From Deltaproteobacteria bacterium (lineage in GTDB: Bacteria > Desulfobacterota > Syntrophia > Syntrophales > UBA2210): a DNA stretch of 6,183 nt. The position numbers and the translations under genes were made by a program. Shown one piece after another: positions 1 through 4,583 of the stretch. The notes beneath the pieces were generated by a model. The model worked only from the letters and a program-made list of their open reading frames with translations, had not been told where the DNA came from and did not search any database. The stretch covers positions 1 to 6,183 of the forward strand of contig JAFGPZ010000030.1 of NCBI GenBank assembly GCA_016935935.1, given 5' to 3'. Within the stretch, counting starts at the first letter, position 1. Each line of letters starts with the position of its first letter.

Positions 1-207
1 AAAAAAACAAAAGAACCGATTACGGAAGCCCAGATGGGCAAGATTATGGGTGATACTGCAGCCCAGGGAGTACTCGTTGGCAGGACCAATACGAGCCTGC
101 CGGGAATGAATACGATTATGAACTTCGCACCGGCATTAGTCGCAACTAAAAAGCAGATGGACCAGATAGTTGCCGCAGTCAAGGTCGCTGTCGAGATGAA
201 CATATAA
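1..207 (+). CDS. Class III (PLP-dependent) aminotransferase, C-terminal fragment
   Basis: An open frame enters from the left edge and ends in TAA at 205-207, giving the last 68 residues of a protein. The visible part contains GVLVGRTNTSLPGMNTIMNF, then APALVATKKQMDQIVAAV and a short helical tail. This is the usual end of fold-type I class III aminotransferases (omega-amino acid:pyruvate and taurine:pyruvate types): a strand with G-[VI]-x-x-G, then a [PA]-P/A-L-[VI]-x-[TS] motif and a final amphipathic helix carrying D-x-I-V. These enzymes move an amino group from an amine or omega-amino acid to pyruvate or 2-oxoglutarate using a PLP-lysine, which lies upstream of this window. Substrate specificity cannot be judged from the tail. 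A strong terminator follows, so this gene probably ends a separate transcription unit from the dehydrogenase downstream. The family call is fairly safe; the subfamily is unknown. Confidence 0.8.
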   Translation, partial: KKTKEPITEAQMGKIMGDTAAQGVLVGRTNTSLPGMNTIMNFAPALVATKKQMDQIVAAVKVAVEMNI

Positions 208-255
208 AATCAAATGACCTCTACGCTTCAGAAAAAACGCTTTCTCTTTTCCAGG

Positions 256-295
256 CATCTTCCCCGAACTCTGTTTCGGGGAAGATGTTTTCTCT
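256..295 (+). terminator. Rho-independent terminator after the aminotransferase
   Basis: A perfect 13-bp inverted repeat (left arm 256-268, right arm 275-287) encloses a 6-base loop and is followed by TTTTCTCTC. The stem carries a CCCC/GGGG block. It lies 48 bases after the aminotransferase stop and before the next promoter, which is where an intrinsic terminator is expected. The T tract is interrupted after four Ts, so termination may be less than complete. Confidence 0.88.
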
Positions 296-376
296 CAACT
301 GGACGCCACAGTTTCTGATATCTGTCGAGCCTCCTATCCAATACAAATATCTTTATTTTTTCCTGTCATTATTTTC

Positions 377-404
377 TTGACAAAGCTTTTTATCTTTATA
401 TAGT
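377..404 (+). promoter_or_regulatory. Sigma-70-type promoter for the dehydrogenase gene
   Basis: A perfect -35 box TTGACA (377-382) is separated by 16 bases from TATAGT (399-404), five of six matches to the -10 consensus. The start of transcription would be near 410-412, giving a leader of about 39 bases before the ATG at 450. The surrounding DNA is AT-rich. A LacI-type operator directly abuts the -10 box, which supports both calls. Confidence 0.8.
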
Positions 405-417
405 GAAAGCGGTTTCA
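404..417 (+). promoter_or_regulatory. LacI/GalR-family operator over the transcription start
   Basis: The 14-mer TGAAAGCGGTTTCA fits the general LacI-family operator TGNAANCGNTTNCA at every fixed position. It has a central CG and matching TGAAA/TTTCA outer half-sites. It begins at the last base of the -10 box and covers roughly -7 to +7, the classical position for repression by blocking RNA polymerase. The natural candidate ligand is the LacI-family protein encoded at 1737-2756. The match to the family consensus is seen directly; the pairing with that regulator is inferred. Confidence 0.8.
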
Positions 418-431
418 TTGTATTGTCGCCC

Positions 432-440
432 GAGGAAGGA
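432..440 (+). promoter_or_regulatory. Ribosome binding site that fixes the dehydrogenase start
   Basis: GAGGAAGGA lies 9 bases before the ATG at 450. The open frame extends back to a TTG at 423, but that start would place this Shine-Dalgarno sequence inside the coding region. The GTG at 444 is only 3 bases from it. The site therefore favours 450 as the true start. Confidence 0.75.
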
Positions 441-449
441 TTTGTGAGC

Positions 450-1475
450 ATGAAGGCAGTCATTCTGGAAAAACCACACTATCTAACATATACGAACATC
501 GATGAAGCACAGCAACCCGGTAGCGGAGAGGCCCTGGTGGAAGTCCACCGTGTCGGTATCTGCGGCACCGATATCAGCGGTTACCTGGGAAAATTCCCCT
601 TCTATAGTTATCCACGTATTCCCGGCCATGAGCTTGGTGTAAAAGTGCTTGCTGTCGGCGATGATGTGGAAGACATAAAACCAGGTGACAAATGCAGCGT
701 TGAACCATATATCAACGATCCGTCAAGCTTTGCCAGCAAACGTGGCCACAGCAACTGCTGTGAAAACCTTCAGGTCCTCGGTGTTCACACAGATGGCGGC
801 ATGAGAGAACGTTTCATAGTACCTGCACGTAAGCTTCACGTCTCTGAAAGTCTGACAATGGACCAGTTGGCGCTGGTGGAAATGCTGGCAATAGGATGCC
901 ATGCGGTTGATCGCTGCTGTCCGACCAAGAATGAAAATGTGCTGATAATCGGAGCCGGTCCCATCGGCTTGAGCGTTATAGAGTTTGTGAAACTGTCCGG
1001 CGCGATTACAATTGTTATGGACATGAATGAAGAACGCCTGAACTTTTGCCGCACAATAATGGGAGTGGATAATTCTGTAACCTTTCGCGGTGATGGGAAG
1101 GAACTTGAGGAATTGCAGTATCTTACCGATGGAAATCTCCCTTCCATAGTAATCGATGCAACGGGAAACAGCAAATCCATGTCCAATGCACTTAACTATG
1201 TTGCCAACAGCGGAACCCTCTTATATGTAGGTACCACCAACGAGATTATATCTTTCCCAAACAGACTTCTGCATGGCAAAGAAATGAACCTGCTGGCTTC
1301 TCGCAATGCTCTGCCCCGTGATTTCAGCCGTATTATTGGCCTGATAGAAGAAGGAACAATAAATACCGACCCCTGGATAACACATCGCACAACCCTGGAG
1401 GAATTGCCCCACGTCTTCGATTCATACACAAAACCCGAGACGGGTGCTATCAAAGCAGTTGTTGAAATACGGTAG
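450..1475 (+). CDS. Zinc-dependent alcohol/polyol dehydrogenase, LgoD (L-galactonate-5-dehydrogenase)-like
   Basis: The product is a 341-residue medium-chain dehydrogenase/reductase, the normal length for the family. It would oxidise a secondary hydroxyl of a polyol or sugar acid to a ketone with NAD+. Catalytic zinc ligands are visible as C38 (GICGTD), H60-E61 (PGHE) and E144. The Rossmann motif GAGPIG is at 168-173. D191 ends the second strand, which suggests NAD+ rather than NADP+. The stretches SYPRIPGHE, NCCENLQVLGVHTDGG and the later ATGNSKSMSNAL and SRNALPRDF resemble E. coli LgoD (YjjN) as I remember it. The oddity is the structural-zinc loop: the usual C-x2-C-x2-C-x7-C appears as D90, S93, S96 and C104, so three of the four cysteines are gone. 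The start at ATG 450 is set by GAGGAAGGA at 432-440; an extension to TTG 423 is unlikely. The gene has its own promoter with a LacI-type operator. The family is firm; the substrate is open (galactonate, gulonate, another polyol or threonine-like compound). Confidence 0.9.
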   Translation: MKAVILEKPHYLTYTNIDEAQQPGSGEALVEVHRVGICGTDISGYLGKFPFYSYPRIPGHELGVKVLAVGDDVEDIKPGDKCSVEPYINDPSSFASKRGHSNCCENLQVLGVHTDGGMRERFIVPARKLHVSESLTMDQLALVEMLAIGCHAVDRCCPTKNENVLIIGAGPIGLSVIEFVKLSGAITIVMDMNEERLNFCRTIMGVDNSVTFRGDGKELEELQYLTDGNLPSIVIDATGNSKSMSNALNYVANSGTLLYVGTTNEIISFPNRLLHGKEMNLLASRNALPRDFSRIIGLIEEGTINTDPWITHRTTLEELPHVFDSYTKPETGAIKAVVEIR

Positions 1476-1535
1476 TTATCATTTGTAGATCTAACTATAA
1501 ATTATGTTTGACATTAAATAATATACTCCAGAACG

Positions 1536-1549
1536 GTGAACCGGTTTTA
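1536..1549 (+). promoter_or_regulatory. Possible weak LacI-family operator
   Basis: GTGAACCGGTTTTA has the perfect 8-bp palindrome AACCGGTT and agrees with the operator at 404-417 at 9 of 14 positions. The outer TG and CA of the family consensus are missing apart from the last A. It lies 9 bases after a TATACT hexamer (1522-1527) that lacks a good -35 box, about 190 bases before the regulator gene. It could mediate autoregulation, or it could be chance. Confidence 0.3.
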
Positions 1550-1590
1550 TAAAACAAGATCATTGCATAATGCTACAAAATCACCAATTT

Positions 1591-1661
1591 CGTCATACCG
1601 TCAGGCCGGTATCCAGTGTTATCAGGTGCTTTCTGGATTCCGGGTTACGCCCGGAATGACG
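1591..1661. repeat. dRS3/REP-like palindromic repeat with four-way-junction fold
   Basis: This 71-base element is bounded by CGTCAT (1591-1596) and ATGACG (1656-1661). Its parts abut with no unpaired base at the junction: outer stem 1591-1594 with 1658-1661; left hairpin 1595-1600 with 1607-1612; central hairpin 1613-1616 with 1633-1636 around a 16-base loop; right hairpin 1637-1644 with 1650-1657 (ATTCCGGG/CCCGGAAT). The right arm resembles the dRS3-type units (ATTCCC...GGGAAT) known from Neisseria and similar dispersed repeats in many bacteria. No second copy is in the window. No T tract follows, so it is not a typical terminator, though it could protect the 3' end of the dehydrogenase mRNA. 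Confidence 0.75.
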
Positions 1662-1693
1662 GGAAAGAGTATTGTGCGAAGCTCTCAAAATGG

Positions 1694-1723
1694 TTACGGA
1701 TAGCATGTTAAAACGTCTATACT
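1694..1723 (+). promoter_or_regulatory. Tentative promoter of the LacI-family gene
   Basis: TATACT (1718-1723) is preceded at 18 bases by TTACGG (1694-1699), a poor -35 box. If real, transcription would start near 1730, only about 7 bases before the ATG at 1737. The mRNA would then be almost leaderless, which agrees with the lack of a clear Shine-Dalgarno sequence. The evidence is weak. Confidence 0.25.
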
Positions 1724-1736
1724 ACAGAGTGAATGT

Positions 1737-2756
1737 ATGTCTATTACCATTTCCGAAATAGCAAGACTGACAGGCGTGAGTACGGCGACCGTCTCTCGCG
1801 TTTTGAATGATTCAACCCTTGTAAAACCAAAAACAAAACATAAAGTATTGCGGGCTCTTAAGGAACACGATTATGTCTATAATGCTGTAGCGGGGGGGCT
1901 AACCAAAAGGAGAACCTCAACGATTGGACTGATAATCCCCACCATAACCAATCCTGTTTTTTCACTCTCCACCAAGGGAATTCACGAAGCTGCACGCGAA
2001 AGAGGATATTCCATGCTTTTGGGAAGCACCGACTATTCTTACGATAAGGAGTTTGAACTGATTAAGCTGTTCCACGAAAAGCGGGTGGACGGCATAATAT
2101 TTACCGGTGCGCCTGGTAACAGTAAATCTTTGGAATTTATGAAGCGCTTGCGGATCCCCTATCTCATAACCTTTGAACTGGTTCAGGATGACAATGTATC
2201 CTTTGTTTCATTCGACAACATAAAAAGCGGCAAAATGACAACGGATTACCTGATCTCCCTCGGTCATCGTAGAATCGCAATGATAAGTGGTCTTTTCAAT
2301 GAAACCAGCCGTGCCTACAACAGATGGCTGGGGTACAGGCAGTCTCTTGTTAATCATGGCATCACTTACGATGAAAGCCTTGTTATGCAGCGGGAGTATA
2401 CAACTGCTGCGGGGAAACAGGCGATGGAAAAGTTGCTAAGAAATACTCCTCCTCCTACGGCTGTCTTTTGCGGAAACGACATAATTGCAAGCGGCGCCAT
2501 TGCCGCTGTCAAGGAAGCGGGATATCAGGTGGGGAAAGATATATCGATAGCCGGCTTCGATGACCTTGAAATGTGCGAGGCAATTGAGCCTGCGCTGACC
2601 AGCATACGGATTCCAGGATACGAAATGGGCAGTCAGGGAGCTCAGGCACTCATTGATATAATTGAAGGTAAATTAGAGGCACCCTGCCATTGCGTATTGG
2701 ACTCGGAACTGATTAAACGGAAATCAACGGGTCCTGCGCCGGAATGTCGAAATTGA
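1737..2756 (+). CDS. LacI/GalR-family transcriptional regulator
   Basis: This 339-residue protein has the standard LacI-family layout and length. The N-terminal helix-turn-helix (residues 4-24, ISEIARLTGVSTATVSRVLN) reads TATVSRVL in the recognition helix. A hinge helix at about 48-58 carries the minor-groove leucine L55. A periplasmic-binding-protein-like effector domain covers about 62-330. Effector-pocket residues by family position are R196 (RWLGYR) and D275 in GFDD (273-276); their counterparts in LacI and PurR contact the ligand. SIRIPGYEMG near 289-298 is the usual C-terminal motif. The hinge has Gly-Gly (53-54) where relatives often have Arg-Ser, encoded by a run of seven Gs. ATG 1737 is the only good start: it begins the HTH at the normal distance, the nearby GTG 1729 and ATG 1733 are out of frame, and the Shine-Dalgarno sequence is weak. 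The likely target is the operator at 404-417, making it a repressor released by the pathway substrate or an intermediate; that link is inferred. Confidence 0.95.
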   Translation: MSITISEIARLTGVSTATVSRVLNDSTLVKPKTKHKVLRALKEHDYVYNAVAGGLTKRRTSTIGLIIPTITNPVFSLSTKGIHEAARERGYSMLLGSTDYSYDKEFELIKLFHEKRVDGIIFTGAPGNSKSLEFMKRLRIPYLITFELVQDDNVSFVSFDNIKSGKMTTDYLISLGHRRIAMISGLFNETSRAYNRWLGYRQSLVNHGITYDESLVMQREYTTAAGKQAMEKLLRNTPPPTAVFCGNDIIASGAIAAVKEAGYQVGKDISIAGFDDLEMCEAIEPALTSIRIPGYEMGSQGAQALIDIIEGKLEAPCHCVLDSELIKRKSTGPAPECRN

Positions 2757-2822
2757 CGATGAAGAAAATGAACCGGGCATCTCTCTGTGAGTCTGCCTTA
2801 AGACAATAAATTATATTCGGAG

Positions 2823-2836
2823 AGGAGGTGGTTTTG
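2823..2836 (+). other. Orphan strong Shine-Dalgarno sequence with a tiny frame
   Basis: AGGAGGTG (2823-2830) is a near-perfect match to the 16S rRNA 3' end, yet no gene follows it. The first start downstream, TTG at 2834, opens only four sense codons before a TAA at 2846-2848. The dctP start lies about 70 bases further on with its own site. It may be a leader peptide, a ribosome standby site or a relic. Confidence 0.4.
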
Positions 2837-2891
2837 TTCAATATATAACGAGTGATTGTCTTTGATATTAATATTTAAAAACAACTACTAT

Positions 2892-2896
2892 GGAGG
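2892..2896 (+). promoter_or_regulatory. Ribosome binding site that fixes the dctP start
   Basis: GGAGG sits 5 bases before ATG 2902. The frame also opens at ATG 2890, but that start overlaps this site and would put four charged or polar residues before the signal peptide, so 2902 is preferred. Confidence 0.8.
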
Positions 2897-2901
2897 AAAA
2901 A

Positions 2902-3930
2902 ATGAAAAGATTAGCAAAGTATGCAGTCGTGATGGCTGTAGCTCTGAGTCTGGCAGTCGGTTTTGGACTCGGATCTACAGCGATGGCCAAGGTTTATACC
3001 ATTAAGTATGCATCTGCCAGTGTTAAAGAAAGTTACCATGGCTATTGCGCCGAGCAGTTCAAAAAGTACGCAGAAGAAATGGGCAAAGGTCAGATAAAGG
3101 TGGAAATTTTCCATGGCGGTCAGATGGGTTCCGAACAGGATAATGTTCAGCAGGTATCGCAGAATATGGTCCAGCTCTCCACCATGGCTGTCAATAACGT
3201 AACTCCCTTCGCACCCATTGTTGGATTCTGTACCCTCCCCTATATCTGGACCACAAAAGACGAAGCCTATGCCGTTCTGGATGGTCCTGTCGGCGAAAAA
3301 TTGAACACAATCATGGTAAAACAGGGAAACTTCAGGGCCCTCGGCTGGCTCGTCGGTGGTTTCCGTGTACTCACTAATTCAAAGAAACCCATACGCACCC
3401 CCGCAGATCTTAAGGGTATTACTATTCGTGTCCCCAAGAACCCCATCATGATCGGCGCTTACAAGGCATGGGGCATCAACCCCGTTCCCATGGCGTGGAC
3501 AGAGACCTTCAATGCCCTGCAGCAGAAAGTGGTCGACGGTCAGGATAATCCCTACATAGTTAACTACACCAGTAAATTCCAGGAAGTCCAGAAGTACATC
3601 ACCAATATCCACTACATCCTCTGGATCGGTCCCTTGCTGGCCAGTGAGGCATGGTACTCCAGTCTTCCCGCCGACATCCAGAAAATAGTTGACGAGGCAG
3701 GCAAGAAAGCCGTCGAAGACGAGAGGAAATTCGTGGAAAACCAGGAGGCCGGTGCGCTTCTCGGTATGGTCAATGCCGGCATGGAAGTACAGCAGCCCGC
3801 AGACAATGAAAAGGAATGGATAGAAAAGGCACAGGCGATCTGGCCGCAATTTTATGAAGAAATAGGCGGAAAGGCCTTTGTAGACGAAGTAGTCAACTTT
3901 CTGAAAGATTACAGAAAGGGCAAGAGATAA
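2902..3930 (+). CDS. dctP: TRAP transporter solute-binding protein, DctP family
   Basis: This is the secreted or periplasmic ligand-binding subunit of a tripartite ATP-independent transporter. It captures a carboxylate and delivers it to the DctQM membrane complex. The 342-residue precursor starts with a Sec signal: charged MKRLAK, a hydrophobic core to about residue 24, then STAMA with likely cleavage after A29. Family motifs follow in order: LTNSKKPIRTPADLKG, GITIRVP and DGQDNP. R176 in RVP is the near-invariant arginine that forms the salt bridge with the substrate carboxylate; it is residue 147 after cleavage, the position known in SiaP. R155 (GGFRVLTN) and N216 (GQDNP, usually GQENP) fit the other SiaP ligand positions. 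This supports an organic-acid substrate but does not identify it. The start at ATG 2902 is set by GGAGG at 2892-2896. The gene follows the LacI-type regulator by 145 bases and is separated from dctQ by tandem hairpins, which probably keep dctP mRNA in excess. Confidence 0.95.
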   Translation: MKRLAKYAVVMAVALSLAVGFGLGSTAMAKVYTIKYASASVKESYHGYCAEQFKKYAEEMGKGQIKVEIFHGGQMGSEQDNVQQVSQNMVQLSTMAVNNVTPFAPIVGFCTLPYIWTTKDEAYAVLDGPVGEKLNTIMVKQGNFRALGWLVGGFRVLTNSKKPIRTPADLKGITIRVPKNPIMIGAYKAWGINPVPMAWTETFNALQQKVVDGQDNPYIVNYTSKFQEVQKYITNIHYILWIGPLLASEAWYSSLPADIQKIVDEAGKKAVEDERKFVENQEAGALLGMVNAGMEVQQPADNEKEWIEKAQAIWPQFYEEIGGKAFVDEVVNFLKDYRKGKR

Positions 3931-3946
3931 ATTATTAACCCTCGTT

Positions 3947-3993
3947 TTGCGGGGAGGGAATCCCTCCCCGCAACTTTCCCTTGTTTAAGGGAA
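3947..3993 (+). terminator. Tandem hairpins between dctP and dctQ (attenuator or mRNA stabiliser)
   Basis: The first hairpin is a perfect 12-bp GC-rich stem (3947-3958 with 3962-3973) with a 3-base AAT loop. The second, 7 bp (3976-3982 with 3987-3993) with a GTTT loop, starts two bases later. Only three Ts follow the first stem and no T tract follows the second, so complete termination is unlikely. In this position such structures commonly give partial termination or protect the upstream mRNA, so that the binding protein is made in excess of the membrane subunits. Confidence 0.75.
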
Positions 3994-4040
3994 GAGTGAG
4001 GATATAAACCAACCTGCTCTGAAAACATCGAGGTGGAATT

Positions 4041-4583
4041 ATGTTAAGAAGCGTTGTTTCAAACCTTTATGAGAATTTTGAAAAGTATTTTTGTGCCTTT
4101 ATCATGTCAATCATGGTGATTTGTCTTGGTGCCCAGGTCTTTTTCCGATTTGTCCTTGATGCCGCATTAACCTGGTCGGAGGAAATGAGTCGTTTCGCCT
4201 TTGTCTGGGTCATCTACCTAGGAGCAAGCATGGCGGCCATGGAGCGTTCTCATATCAGGGTTACCGTGCCGCAGCTCCTGTTGCCATCACAATACCGGCA
4301 TTATGCCACAATGTTTGCCGACTTTATCTGGCTTGTCTTTAATCTGTTTTTCGCATATCAGGGAGTATTACAGGTAAAGCACATGCTGGCATACACCTTC
4401 ATATCACCTGCCATGCGATGGAATACGGCCTTTGTCTATATGATAATACCTATCGGTTTCTTTTTCATGAGCTTCAGGATCGTGCAGGGGTACTGGAGGG
4501 ATTATAAGAAAGGCGGCATACAGGCTATGGGAGTGGATCTCTTCAGCTCAGAACGATCCATTGGAGAGGAGGCAAAAAAATGA
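4041..4583 (+). CDS. dctQ: TRAP transporter small membrane subunit, DctQ family
   Basis: The 180-residue product has four predicted membrane segments at about 17-37, 50-68, 89-110 and 127-147, the normal DctQ topology and length. The hallmark motif TWSEEMSRFAFVW is at 44-56, followed by the GAS...ERSHIRV stretch (61-74) typical of the family. DctQ pairs with DctM in the inner membrane to form the ion-coupled translocator. AGGTGG at 4031-4036 precedes ATG 4041. The gene starts 110 bases after dctP, beyond two hairpins, and its last codons overlap dctM by 4 bases (ATGA), indicating translational coupling. It ends in an in-phase A AAA AAA heptamer just before TGA, which may allow a shift into the dctM frame. 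Confidence 0.95.
   Translation: MLRSVVSNLYENFEKYFCAFIMSIMVICLGAQVFFRFVLDAALTWSEEMSRFAFVWVIYLGASMAAMERSHIRVTVPQLLLPSQYRHYATMFADFIWLVFNLFFAYQGVLQVKHMLAYTFISPAMRWNTAFVYMIIPIGFFFMSFRIVQGYWRDYKKGGIQAMGVDLFSSERSIGEEAKK
4567..4583 (+). promoter_or_regulatory. dctM ribosome binding site with A7 heptamer at the dctQ stop
   Basis: AGGAGG (4567-4572) serves dctM ATG 4580 at 7-base spacing. The A7 run (4574-4580) is in the X_XXY_YYZ phase of the dctQ frame: 4574, then codons 4575-4577 and 4578-4580, followed by TGA 4581-4583. A -1 slip there would continue at codon 4580-4582, the dctM ATG. The ribosome binding site role is likely; frameshifting is speculative. Confidence 0.6.

Noticed and set aside
423..449. 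Longer start (TTG 423) for the dehydrogenase
   Set aside because: It would place the GAGGAAGGA ribosome binding site inside the gene and add residues before the normal family N-terminus MKAV.
1508..1513. TTGACA as a -35 box after the dehydrogenase gene
   Set aside because: No -10 hexamer occurs at 16-18 bases. The nearest TATACT (1522-1527) is only 8 bases away, too close for a sigma-70 promoter.
2677..2696. Sigma-54-like GGCAC...TTGC before the transporter genes
   Set aside because: The GG and GC elements are 12 bases apart instead of the required 10, and the site is inside the regulator's coding region.
2769..2776. TGAACCGG, also present at 1537-1544, as a shared operator half-site before dctP
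   Set aside because: Only eight bases are shared, the right half is not palindromic, and such a match is expected by chance in a window of this size.
2890..2901. Upstream ATG 2890 as the dctP start
   Set aside because: It overlaps the GGAGG site and adds MEEK before a normal signal peptide that starts at ATG 2902.
3379..3849. 156-codon open frame on the - strand inside dctP
   Set aside because: It lies wholly opposite a clear DctP gene, its translation shows no recognisable domain, and no convincing start signals were seen. It is a shadow of the coding strand.
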